A stretch of 44,860 nucleotides of DNA from NCBI GenBank assembly GCA_913060895.1, contig CAJXSN010000019.1:1-44860 (forward strand). Direction: 5' to 3'. The position numbers and the translations under genes are program-made. This DNA comes from an uncultured Sphingomonadaceae bacterium (lineage in GTDB: Bacteria > Pseudomonadota > Alphaproteobacteria > Sphingomonadales > Sphingomonadaceae). Below, piece after piece: positions 20,443 to 28,255 of the stretch (position 1 is its first letter; every line of letters starts with the position of its first letter). The notes beneath the pieces were generated by a model. That model saw nothing but the letters and a program-made list of their open reading frames with translations. It did not search any database and was not told the DNA's origin.

Positions 20443-21417
20443 ATGCGGTCTACGCCGCGCGTTCACGGTGGCGGACGCAATCGTGAGGCTCTGGTCGAAA
20501 AAGCGCGTCAGGCCATCACGGACGGCTCGCGCAGCTTTGCTATGGCATCGACGCTGTTCCGAAAGGCAACGCGGGAGCGTGTCTGGCTGTTATATGCATG
20601 GTGCAGGCGGTGCGACGATCTGGCCGATGGTCAGGACATGGGCGGCGCATTGGGCAATCAGGCCGGAATAGAAGACCGCGTGCAGGCGATTCGCGTGCTG
20701 ACCCGCCGGGCACTTGAGGGTCAGCCCACCGCCGATCCAGCTTTCGATTCGTTCGGTTTGGTCGCTGCGGAAATGGGCCTGAACAAGGATATGTCCGACG
20801 ATGTAATTGCCGGTTTTGCGATGGACGCCGCCGAGTTTCGGCCCAAGGGCAAGAAAGACGTGCTACGCTATTGCTATCATGTAGCAGGCGCCGTCGGCGT
20901 GATGATGGCCCGGGTGATGCAGGCCCCCGACGACAGCGATGTTTATGACCGTGCCTGCGATCTGGGCATAGCGTTCCAGCTGAGTAATATCGTGCGGGAC
21001 GTGGTAGAGGACGATGCTGGCGGACGCTGTTATTTGCCAGTCGAATGGCTGGCCGATGCAGGTCTGGATTCAGGCGATTTTGCCGATCCCGACAACCGGT
21101 TTGCCCTTGCCGCAGTGTCCGCGCGGATGGTCGATCTGATGGAAGTGTACGAGGCTGCTGCGCGCATGGGTGCAGCGCGGCTATCCTTCCGCAATCGATG
21201 GGCAATATACGCTGCTGCGCGCATTTATGGTGCAATCGGCCGGAAGGTTCGCAGCCGCGGGCAACTGGCATGGGATAGCCGGACCCGCATAGGCCGCATG
21301 GCCAAAATCGGCCATGTCGCAGCGGCTCTGGGAGACGCCGTGATCAACCGCCCTTCCCCTCCGGCACAATGGCCCGAATACACCCGCTCCGATCTGAGGC
21401 CTATCAAGGGCTGGTGA
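20443..21417 (+). CDS. crtB: Phytoene synthase CrtB
   Basis: A 324-residue squalene/phytoene-synthase-family enzyme that condenses two geranylgeranyl diphosphates into phytoene. Both Asp-rich sites that bind the substrate diphosphates through Mg are present (RRCDDLAD near the N-terminus and NIVRDVVEDDAGGR mid-protein), plus SRSFAMAS. I give the first ATG. A TTG at 20413 that overlaps the LOG stop (TTGA) in the same frame, behind a GAGGA, is a serious alternative and would add 10 residues. It is followed 30 bp later by the carboxylase gene. Confidence 0.95.
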   Translation: MRSTPRVHGGGRNREALVEKARQAITDGSRSFAMASTLFRKATRERVWLLYAWCRRCDDLADGQDMGGALGNQAGIEDRVQAIRVLTRRALEGQPTADPAFDSFGLVAAEMGLNKDMSDDVIAGFAMDAAEFRPKGKKDVLRYCYHVAGAVGVMMARVMQAPDDSDVYDRACDLGIAFQLSNIVRDVVEDDAGGRCYLPVEWLADAGLDSGDFADPDNRFALAAVSARMVDLMEVYEAAARMGAARLSFRNRWAIYAAARIYGAIGRKVRSRGQLAWDSRTRIGRMAKIGHVAAALGDAVINRPSPPAQWPEYTRSDLRPIKGW

Positions 21418-21447
21418 AACGAGCGCAGCCGGACTAACCCTGCGCTT

Positions 21448-23346
21448 ATGATTTCAAAGCTTCTGATCGCCAATCGCGGCGAAATTTCCTGCCGCATCAT
21501 GCGTACCGCCCGCGAAATGGGTGTCGCCACCGTTGCGGTCTATTCCGATGCCGATGCGAAAGCGTTGCACACGCGTTCAGCCGACGAGGCGGTGCATATT
21601 GGCCCCAGCCCCGCTGCCGAGAGCTATTTGGTCGGTGCGAAAATCATCGCGGCAGCAAAGGAGACGGGCGCAGACGCGATCCATCCCGGTTATGGCTTCC
21701 TGTCCGAGAACGCCGATTTTGCACAGGCCGTACTGGATGCAGGGCTGATCTGGGTCGGGCCAAAGCCGGAAAGTATCCGGGCGATGGGCCTGAAGGATGC
21801 GGCAAAAACGCTGATGATGGAGGCGGGCGTGCCCGTCACTCCCGGCTACCTGGGCGAGGACCAGTCGGTCGGGCGCCTGAAAGCCGAAGCCGACACCATC
21901 GGCTATCCCGTGCTGATCAAAGCCGTTGCCGGCGGCGGCGGCAAGGGTATGCGCAAAGTTTTGGCCGCCGCAGACTTCGAAGTCGACCTGCAAAGCTGTC
22001 GCCGCGAGGCCAAGGCCAGCTTCGGCAATGACGAAGTGCTGTTGGAAAAGTGGATCACCTGTCCCCGCCATATCGAGGTTCAAGTGTTTGGCGACACCCA
22101 CGGCAACGTGGTCCACCTGTTCGAACGCGATTGCAGCCTCCAGCGCCGCCACCAGAAAGTGATCGAGGAAGCGCCTGCCCCCGGTATGGACGAAGCCACC
22201 CGCGCAGGCATCTGCGCCGCCGCCGTGCGCGCCGCAAAGGCAGTCGATTACGAAGGCGCAGGCACGATCGAATTCATCGCCGACTCCAGCGAAGGGCTGA
22301 GAGCGGACCGCATATTCTTTATGGAAATGAACACCCGTCTACAGGTCGAACATCCGGTGACCGAGGAAATCACCGGCGTCGATCTGGTGGAATGGCAGCT
22401 CCGCGTTGCGAGCGGCGAGCCTATCCCGCTGAAGCAGGAAGAGTTGAGCATCAACGGCCACGCTATCGAAGCGCGGCTGTATGCCGAGGACCCGGCGAAA
22501 GGGTTTTTGCCGAGTACGGGGCGGCTGGATCGATACGCGCTTCCGGATACAGAGTATCGAGTAGATTCCGGAGTCGAAGAGCACTCCGTTATCTCCCCTT
22601 TTTATGACCCGATGATTGCGAAGATCATCGTGCATGAAGACAATCGCAACGATGCGATTTCAGCGATGCTTGACGCATTGGAAGGTACGGCAGTTTGGCC
22701 GGTGAAATCGAATGCAGGCTTTCTCTATCGCGCATCGAACTCCGATGCCTTCAAGTCTGGCGAATTCACGACTGGCTTCATAGGCGATCAGGGCGAGAGC
22801 CTGATCCCATCGGGCGAGCCAGACGAAGAAGTTCTTGGGCAAGGCGCACGCCATCTGATCGAAGAATACAGCAACGATAGCTATCATAGTCGGGCCAATG
22901 AGCATCTCGAGGGGTTTCGTCTTAATGCACAGCCTAGGCGCAGCTTGCTTGTCCAAGCCGACGGCAAAGACACCGAAGTTTCTAACGTCCCTTATTTCGG
23001 GGGTCACACCTATTCATCGTCAGCAACACCTGGCTCTGCATTGGTAACGAAGAACGGCGAGAGTTTCGTAGTTAGGCTGCCACGTTACGAAGGCGGCGCA
23101 GCCTCCGCCGCAGACGGCGCCATTCTCGCCCCCATGCCGGGCAAGGTTATCGCGGTCGATGTGACCGAGGGCGACACCGTCTCTTCCGGTCAACGCCTTA
23201 TGGTGCTCGAGGCGATGAAGATGGAGCATGCGCTCACCGCGCCATTCGACGGGACCGTGACGCAGCTTGCCGCCAGCGAGGGCGGGCAAGTGCAGGTGGA
23301 AGCGGTGCTGTGTGTGGTTAAGCCTGAAGAAATGGATGAGACGTGA
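21448..23346 (+). CDS. Acyl-CoA carboxylase biotin-carrying alpha subunit (methylcrotonyl/propionyl type)
   Basis: A 632-residue protein with the biotin carboxylase fold at residues 1-450 (LIANRGEISCRI, ATP site GGGGKGMRKV, MNTRLQVEHPVTE). A linker domain follows, then a C-terminal biotinyl domain with the biotin-accepting Lys in LEAMKMEH. It carboxylates biotin with bicarbonate and ATP for a partner carboxyltransferase that is not in the window. The EARLYAEDPAKGFLPSTG wording fits 3-methylcrotonyl-CoA carboxylase best, but propionyl- or geranyl-CoA cannot be excluded. It lies 30 bp after crtB. Bases about 22500-23090 look lower in GC and different in codon choice from both flanks. Confidence 0.9.
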   Translation: MISKLLIANRGEISCRIMRTAREMGVATVAVYSDADAKALHTRSADEAVHIGPSPAAESYLVGAKIIAAAKETGADAIHPGYGFLSENADFAQAVLDAGLIWVGPKPESIRAMGLKDAAKTLMMEAGVPVTPGYLGEDQSVGRLKAEADTIGYPVLIKAVAGGGGKGMRKVLAAADFEVDLQSCRREAKASFGNDEVLLEKWITCPRHIEVQVFGDTHGNVVHLFERDCSLQRRHQKVIEEAPAPGMDEATRAGICAAAVRAAKAVDYEGAGTIEFIADSSEGLRADRIFFMEMNTRLQVEHPVTEEITGVDLVEWQLRVASGEPIPLKQEELSINGHAIEARLYAEDPAKGFLPSTGRLDRYALPDTEYRVDSGVEEHSVISPFYDPMIAKIIVHEDNRNDAISAMLDALEGTAVWPVKSNAGFLYRASNSDAFKSGEFTTGFIGDQGESLIPSGEPDEEVLGQGARHLIEEYSNDSYHSRANEHLEGFRLNAQPRRSLLVQADGKDTEVSNVPYFGGHTYSSSATPGSALVTKNGESFVVRLPRYEGGAASAADGAILAPMPGKVIAVDVTEGDTVSSGQRLMVLEAMKMEHALTAPFDGTVTQLAASEGGQVQVEAVLCVVKPEEMDET

Positions 23347-23448
23347 TTCCCCGCTCCCCCCGAGGAAAGGGCCGAAAAGATGGGGCACGACAAGAAGGTC
23401 GCTCAGCAGCACCGATACGGTAAACTGGAGAGCAGGGCGTAGCCTGCC

Positions 23449-24717
23449 TCAATCTTCTTCCGGCCGAGGCCTTCCGAACAATTCGCCCTTCTCGCTTATC
23501 AGAACGAAGATCAGACTGAGAATGGCCGTCGCCAAAAGTGCCATAGCCAGCGGACGAGCCGTCCCGTCGTAACTGTAACCGATGAACGCGCCCAACGCCG
23601 CGCCGCTTGTCATCCGCAAGAAACCCTGCGCGCTGGAAGCCGCACCGGCAATATGCTTGAAAGGCTGCAGCGCGATCGAACCGAAATTGGCTCCGATAAA
23701 TCCGAGCAGGCTCATATTGGCAGCCATCAGCGGAACGAAAACCCACAGCGTTTCATCCGGCTGGTTGGCATAATAAAGCTGCGCTGCAGCAACCGCGATA
23801 AAGGCGAACAGAGCAGCGTGGCTTACCCGCCGAGCGCCAAAACGTTCAACAATGCGGCTGTTCGACCAGTTCGCAATCGCCATGCATCCGGCGCAAATCG
23901 CGAAGATCAGCGGAAAGCGGTCTCCGGCTCCGAATGCCTCGCCGATCAATTGCTGGCTGGAATTGATGAAACCGAACAGGCCTCCGAACACCAGCGCGCT
24001 GCCCAGCGTGTAACCGACGGTTTCGCGCAAGGTTACAGCGCTCCTCATGTTGCGTAGGATCAGGGGGATGTAGATTTCCTGCCGGTCGTCTTCATGCAGG
24101 GTTTCGGGCAGCCGGGTATAGACCCACGCGCTCATCACGACACCTGCGGCCGCCATTGCAGCGAAGATCCAGCGCCAGTCACCCAGCAGAGCCAGCACGC
24201 CCTGACCGATGCTGGGCGCGACAGCGGGTACAAGCAGAAAGATCACGAAAATCAGGCTCATCATGCGGGCCATCTTATCACCGCCCACGCGGTCGCGGAT
24301 GATCGCCGGGGGCAAGGCGATGATGCCGGCCGCAAAGAATCCATGCAGGGCGCGCAGTGCCACCAGCATTTCAAAACTGGTCGCCAGTGCGCAGGCCGCC
24401 GATAGCACGATATAGGCGGCAAGAGCGGTAAACAGAACCGGCCTTCGCCCGAACCGGTCGGCAAAGGCGCCCGGGATCAGCGTGCCGAAACCCGCAGCCA
24501 GCAGATAGGCACCAACAACAAACTGCCGGTCATTGCCCTGCGCACCGAGATCCAGAGCAACTGCGTCAAGCGCAGGCAGAATGGCATCGATGCCAAAGGC
24601 GTTGAGCGCCATCAGAAGGGCCATCATCCAGATAAGCTGGCGTTCGCCAATTGGCGGGCGCAGAGCCGCAGAAGCGGGCGGCCGCGTCAGGCCAGGCATT
24701 GTTTCATCTCTAGCCAT
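23449..24717 (-). CDS. Bcr/CflA-type MFS multidrug exporter
   Basis: A 422-residue major facilitator with about 12 hydrophobic helices. Motif A between helices 2 and 3 is clear (GAFADRFGRRPVLF), and LPALDAVALDLGA in the first loop and RALHGFFAAG in helix 4 resemble the Bcr/CflA drug:proton antiporters. It would pump small toxic molecules out through the inner membrane. I choose the start at 24715-24717 (MARDETMPG, AAGGA site); the longer open frame reads into the dinB region. It converges with the carboxylase gene. Confidence 0.9.
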   Translation of the reverse strand: MARDETMPGLTRPPASAALRPPIGERQLIWMMALLMALNAFGIDAILPALDAVALDLGAQGNDRQFVVGAYLLAAGFGTLIPGAFADRFGRRPVLFTALAAYIVLSAACALATSFEMLVALRALHGFFAAGIIALPPAIIRDRVGGDKMARMMSLIFVIFLLVPAVAPSIGQGVLALLGDWRWIFAAMAAAGVVMSAWVYTRLPETLHEDDRQEIYIPLILRNMRSAVTLRETVGYTLGSALVFGGLFGFINSSQQLIGEAFGAGDRFPLIFAICAGCMAIANWSNSRIVERFGARRVSHAALFAFIAVAAAQLYYANQPDETLWVFVPLMAANMSLLGFIGANFGSIALQPFKHIAGAASSAQGFLRMTSGAALGAFIGYSYDGTARPLAMALLATAILSLIFVLISEKGELFGRPRPEED

Positions 24718-24795
24718 TACGTTCCTTCGCACCTGCACAATTGCAATTGGCGTCGAAGGTTCCGCTTTGCAACCGGTTCCGCTATTTCCTGTCCG

Positions 24796-25932
24796 ATGGA
24801 ATACGGCGCGGACCTTGAAGATAATACAGAGCACGAAGATGCGTCCGGCACGCGCAAGATCATCCATATCGACATGGATGCCTTCTTCGCCAGTGTGGAG
24901 CAGCGCGACAACCCTTCGCTACGCGGCCGACCCGTCGCGGTGGGCGGATCCAGCGGGCGCGGGGTGGTTGCCGCCGCCAGTTACGAGGCGCGCAAATTCG
25001 GCGTGAAAAGCGCCATGCCCAGCGTAACGGCAAAGCGGCTATGTCCGGATCTGGTGTTCGTCAAATCTCGCTTCGATGCCTACCGAGAGGTAAGCGGCCA
25101 GATCCGCGAGATATTCAGATTTTTCACGCCATATGTCGAACCGCTCAGTCTGGATGAAGCCTACCTGGACGTGACTGCCGATCTGCAAGGCATCGGCTCT
25201 GCCACCGCCACGGCGCAGGCGATACGGCGGCGTATCCGGGATGAAACCAGACTGACGGCCAGCGCAGGCGTCAGCTACAATAAATTTCTCGCCAAGCTGG
25301 CAAGCGACCAGAACAAGCCCGACGGAGTTTGCATAATTCGCCCGGGCGAAGGCGAAGCGTTCGTCCAGTCATTGCCCATCCGCCGTTTCCACGGCGTCGG
25401 CCCCAAAGCGGAAGAGAAGATGGCCCGGCTGGGCATTGCCAGCGGCGCGGATGTGGCCGCAAAGGACCGAGCGTGGCTGCGGCAGAACTTCGGCAGTTTT
25501 GGCGATTATCTGTTCCGCGCGGCGCGAGGCGTGGACCTGCGCCCGGTGCGCACCAATAGGGTGCGCAAGTCGGTCGGAGGGGAACGGACATTCGGAGAGG
25601 ACATCCATGAAGGCGAAGCTTTACGCGAAACTCTTGAACGAATTATCGAAATCGTATGGGAACGGATCGAACGGGCGCAGGCGAAGGGGCGTACAGTTAC
25701 GCTAAAACTGAAATACAACGACTTTACGCTGCATACCCGCGCGCAGTCGGTCGCGCAGCTGGTTGAAGACAAGGCGACTTTTGCCAAGCTCGGCCGTGCT
25801 TTGCTTGAAGAGGAACTGCCTCTGCCGCGCCCGATCCGGCTGATGGGCCTGACGTTGTCCAATCTGGAACGCGATAGCGACGAAGAAGCCCGCCGCTCCG
25901 ACGGCAAAACCGGGCAGCTGGCTCTGTTCTAG
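24796..25932 (+). CDS. dinB: DNA polymerase IV (Y family)
   Basis: A 378-residue translesion polymerase that copies past damaged template bases. The first catalytic motif (HIDMDAFFASVEQ, metal ligand Asp26) and the second (LSLDEAYLDVT) are intact. SYNKFLAKLASDQNKPDG and the helix-hairpin-helix region IRRFHGVGPKAEEKM are typical of DinB. The C-terminal QLALF tail matches a beta-clamp-binding peptide. It is divergent from the MFS gene with a 78-bp gap; I see no convincing LexA box there. Confidence 0.95.
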   Translation: MEYGADLEDNTEHEDASGTRKIIHIDMDAFFASVEQRDNPSLRGRPVAVGGSSGRGVVAAASYEARKFGVKSAMPSVTAKRLCPDLVFVKSRFDAYREVSGQIREIFRFFTPYVEPLSLDEAYLDVTADLQGIGSATATAQAIRRRIRDETRLTASAGVSYNKFLAKLASDQNKPDGVCIIRPGEGEAFVQSLPIRRFHGVGPKAEEKMARLGIASGADVAAKDRAWLRQNFGSFGDYLFRAARGVDLRPVRTNRVRKSVGGERTFGEDIHEGEALRETLERIIEIVWERIERAQAKGRTVTLKLKYNDFTLHTRAQSVAQLVEDKATFAKLGRALLEEELPLPRPIRLMGLTLSNLERDSDEEARRSDGKTGQLALF

Positions 25933-25947
25933 CCCATGTTCCAATTT

Positions 25948-26418
25948 CTATTCCAACAGGGCAAGGCGCGCCGCGACCAAACCGCTGAGCCGAGTGGGCA
26001 ATGCATCGCGCGCAAAAAACCGCGCCTGTGCAATTTCACGCCGGTCGGGCTCCGGAACGTCCTGCAACCAGCCTGTCACCACATGGGCCGTATGAGGCGA
26101 TCCGGACAGGCTTTCCGCCACCCGGCCAATCAGCCGCGCATCATGCAGCACGGCACTCACCTCCTCGTGCGTCTCGCGCACTGCCGCCGCAACAGCATCC
26201 TCCCCGCGCTTCAACCCGCCGCCGGGCAGGGTCCACACATCGGGACCGTAAGCATGACGCACCAGCAGGATGTTTCCTGCAGCGTTGCAGGCGATGATCG
26301 AAATACCTTCCAACTGCACCTTGCGCCAGCGCCGCCAGCGATGCCGGACGGTGTGCGCAATTCGTAACGCAGCCCGGTGAAGGGCGCGCGGGACCAGCGA
26401 TTGGATCAGGTGAAACAT
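25948..26418 (-). CDS. Nudix hydrolase
   Basis: A 156-residue protein whose Nudix box is clear: a Gly-Gly start, Glu five residues on, then RETHEEVSAVL (consensus Gx5Ex7REUxEExGU, with Ser in place of the last Gly). Such enzymes hydrolyse nucleoside diphosphates linked to another group; substrate unknown. The basic N-terminal helix (about 14-34) is unusual and could bind membrane or nucleic acid. The start overlaps the end of the 6-phosphogluconolactonase gene by 13 bases, so the two are co-transcribed. It converges with dinB (15-bp gap). Confidence 0.9.
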   Translation of the reverse strand: MFHLIQSLVPRALHRAALRIAHTVRHRWRRWRKVQLEGISIIACNAAGNILLVRHAYGPDVWTLPGGGLKRGEDAVAAAVRETHEEVSAVLHDARLIGRVAESLSGSPHTAHVVTGWLQDVPEPDRREIAQARFFARDALPTRLSGLVAARLALLE

Positions 26419-27029
26419 GTCACTTTCTGATCGGTCGCACCCAGAAAACGCGCGATAGGTAAATCGTTGTCGCCCCTTGCAGCCGCTTCGAAAAGTCTGC
26501 GCTTTTCAGGATTCTCGCCCAAAGTGAACACGATCGTATCACTGGCCAGCAGGCTGGGAATGGTCAACGATATCCGGTCGAAAGGAGCTTCCGGCGGGAG
26601 CGGATCGGGCGTCAGCCGTATTACCGATTGCGGCGCGGTTACCTGTGGATCGGTGTTGGGGAAGAGCGAGGCAAGATGGCCGTCTGCGCCCATGCCGAGC
26701 CAGCATAACGAAAAGCGCGGTATCTTCTCCATAATTGTCAGAGCCGCCACCTCGGCGCCGACAGGCTCGAATATGGCGCGAAGTTTTCCGGTATTGGAAG
26801 CTTCATGATCTTCCGGCACCACGCGATCATCCCCCGGCCAGACTATTACGCGCGACCAGTCGAGGTTGCGCGGGACGAATTGCTCCATAATAGGAAAAGG
26901 GGTGGAGCCACCCGGCACGGTAATCGCCTGCGACTTGTCCGAGGCAGACAGCGCCGATTTCAGTTGCTGCTCCAGCCAGTCGGCCACTTGCGCGGCACTG
27001 GCACCATCTATCATTTCAACATTCGCCAT
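26406..27029 (-). CDS. pgl: 6-phosphogluconolactonase
   Basis: A 207-residue enzyme that hydrolyses 6-phosphogluconolactone to 6-phosphogluconate, second step of the oxidative pentose phosphate and Entner-Doudoroff routes. The family signatures VPGGSTPFPIM near the N-terminus and LGMGADGHLASLFP in the centre are present, as is WPGDDRVVP. Slightly short compared with the usual 220-240 residues but with both active-site ends intact. It overlaps the downstream Nudix gene by 13 bases. zwf and edd are not adjacent. Confidence 0.93.
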   Translation of the reverse strand: MANVEMIDGASAAQVADWLEQQLKSALSASDKSQAITVPGGSTPFPIMEQFVPRNLDWSRVIVWPGDDRVVPEDHEASNTGKLRAIFEPVGAEVAALTIMEKIPRFSLCWLGMGADGHLASLFPNTDPQVTAPQSVIRLTPDPLPPEAPFDRISLTIPSLLASDTIVFTLGENPEKRRLFEAAARGDNDLPIARFLGATDQKVTCFT

Positions 27030-27039
27030 AGAGACGACC

Positions 27040-27083
27040 TATAAACCAAAGGCCGCATCCGGCGAACCGGAAACGGCCTTTGG
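27040..27083 (-). terminator. Rho-independent terminator of dps
   Basis: On the minus strand CCAAAGGCCG and CGGCCTTTGG (27083-27074 and 27055-27046) form a 10-bp stem followed by TTTAT. It lies 34 bp after the dps stop and separates dps from pgl. Confidence 0.85.
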
Positions 27084-27116
27084 CTCGGGCATTTCTGAAA
27101 AACTCAGAAGTGCGGT

Positions 27117-27578
27117 TTACTTCAGCACTTGCGACAGGAACCAGACACGTTCCTCTGCCATATCGGTCCAGTCATCCAGCATACCATCGGTTGCATTGTC
27201 CCCGGCCTTCTCAGCCAGTTCCTTCATACCTTTCAGGCGCTTCACCATTGCGGCGTTATCGTCACGCAGTTCCTTCACCATCGCATCGGCTGTCAGAGCC
27301 GTATCGTTCTGATCTGCAACCTGCGTATGCTCCGCAACCGAGCCTACCGAAGTCAGCGTCATCATGCCGTTCTTGCGCACACGCTCGCCAATGGCATCGA
27401 TCTGGTCGCGCACCTCGATTGCCTGTTCGTCGAACATCAGGTGCAAATCTCGGAAACGCGGACCGGCCACATGCCAGTGGAAGTTCTTTGTCTTGATATA
27501 CAGTGCGAAGTGGTCGGCCAGAAGCCCGTTGAGTTCCTGAACGAGTGCGGTTTTCGAATTATCGCCAGCGTCGGCCAT
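27117..27578 (-). CDS. dps: Dps-family DNA-protecting ferritin
   Basis: A 153-residue four-helix protein of the Dps/miniferritin group, which forms a 12-subunit shell, oxidises iron with hydrogen peroxide and shields DNA. The inter-subunit ferroxidase ligands are in NFHWHVAGPRFRDLH and LMFDEQAIEVRDQID, with conserved His, Asp and Glu. The N-terminal tail is short with only one Lys before helix A, so direct DNA binding is uncertain. It is monocistronic, has a terminator and a perfect EcfG promoter, which fits a general-stress-response gene. Confidence 0.95.
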   Translation of the reverse strand: MADAGDNSKTALVQELNGLLADHFALYIKTKNFHWHVAGPRFRDLHLMFDEQAIEVRDQIDAIGERVRKNGMMTLTSVGSVAEHTQVADQNDTALTADAMVKELRDDNAAMVKRLKGMKELAEKAGDNATDGMLDDWTDMAEERVWFLSQVLK

Positions 27579-27618
27579 AAAGGTATCCTTTCAAATCGTG
27601 TGAGCGTTTGCGTAATAT

Positions 27619-27644
27619 AACGAGGCAAAGCGCGAGCCGGTTCC
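27619..27644 (-). promoter_or_regulatory. EcfG (general stress) promoter of dps
   Basis: On the minus strand GGAAC (27644-27640) and CGTT (27622-27619) are separated by 17 bp, a perfect match to the sigma-EcfG consensus, about 40 bp upstream of the dps start. Dps is a standard member of this regulon in alphaproteobacteria. Confidence 0.85.
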
Positions 27645-27679
27645 TGCGAAAAGCCGGTCTCTTTAATCGCTTTGGTCGA

Positions 27680-28237
27680 TCAGTTTACGATACCGCGCGC
27701 TGTCAGGGCGATGACAATTCCTGCGATGAAGGTGATTGCTGCGAGCCCTAGCCGAATGCACCGCAATGGCACATCCTCTGCCAGTCGCTCGCCCAGAACC
27801 CAGCCAAAAGTCAGCGCCGCCCCACCGCCCAGGGCGCCCCCCACGGCCGACAGACCCGGCAGGGCCGTCGCCGCCGCCAGCGCAAAGATTACGAAACGCG
27901 ACGCATCACCCAATTGTCTCGAGAGCAATACAAGAAAGCCGGCAAAGGTAGAATAGGTCGGCTCGGACATCGCCTTCTCGCGGTTGGGCCACGCTAGCTC
28001 TGCCGCCGCAGCCAGCAGCGCGAAGGCAACCAGCATGTGGCGGCCCGAGGTTGGCAATATCTGCGCAATCACCGCGCCCGCCCATGCCATACCGGTGGCA
28101 GAGAGAATCGCTGCGGACCATCCGGCCAACAGGATACCGCGTCCGGTTTCCCGGGCCATGCGCGCCACCAGCAGTTGGTCCCGCGCACCCTGGCCGATCA
28201 GCAGCGCCGCAAGAAAGGCAAAGAAAAAGCTCGGCAT
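27680..28237 (-). CDS. GDT1/UPF0016-like membrane protein with altered motifs
   Basis: A 185-residue, almost wholly hydrophobic protein with about six membrane helices in two similar halves. This is the layout of the GDT1/UPF0016 (TMEM165/MneA) cation exporters. The usual E-x-G-D-K/R-T/S motifs are only partly kept: IGQGARDQ in the first half and SRQLGDASR in the second, so the first acidic metal ligand appears lost. It may have changed substrate or be regulatory. It lies 18 bp after the PhoX-type gene and is probably co-transcribed. Assignment by layout, moderately sure. Confidence 0.55.
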   Translation of the reverse strand: MPSFFFAFLAALLIGQGARDQLLVARMARETGRGILLAGWSAAILSATGMAWAGAVIAQILPTSGRHMLVAFALLAAAAELAWPNREKAMSEPTYSTFAGFLVLLSRQLGDASRFVIFALAAATALPGLSAVGGALGGGAALTFGWVLGERLAEDVPLRCIRLGLAAITFIAGIVIALTARGIVN

Positions 28238-28255
28238 ACGGTCCCTGCTACGAAA

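Noticed and set aside
24718-24795. LexA box between the MFS gene and dinB
   Set aside because: GTTC occurs several times but not with the GTTC-N7-GTTC spacing.
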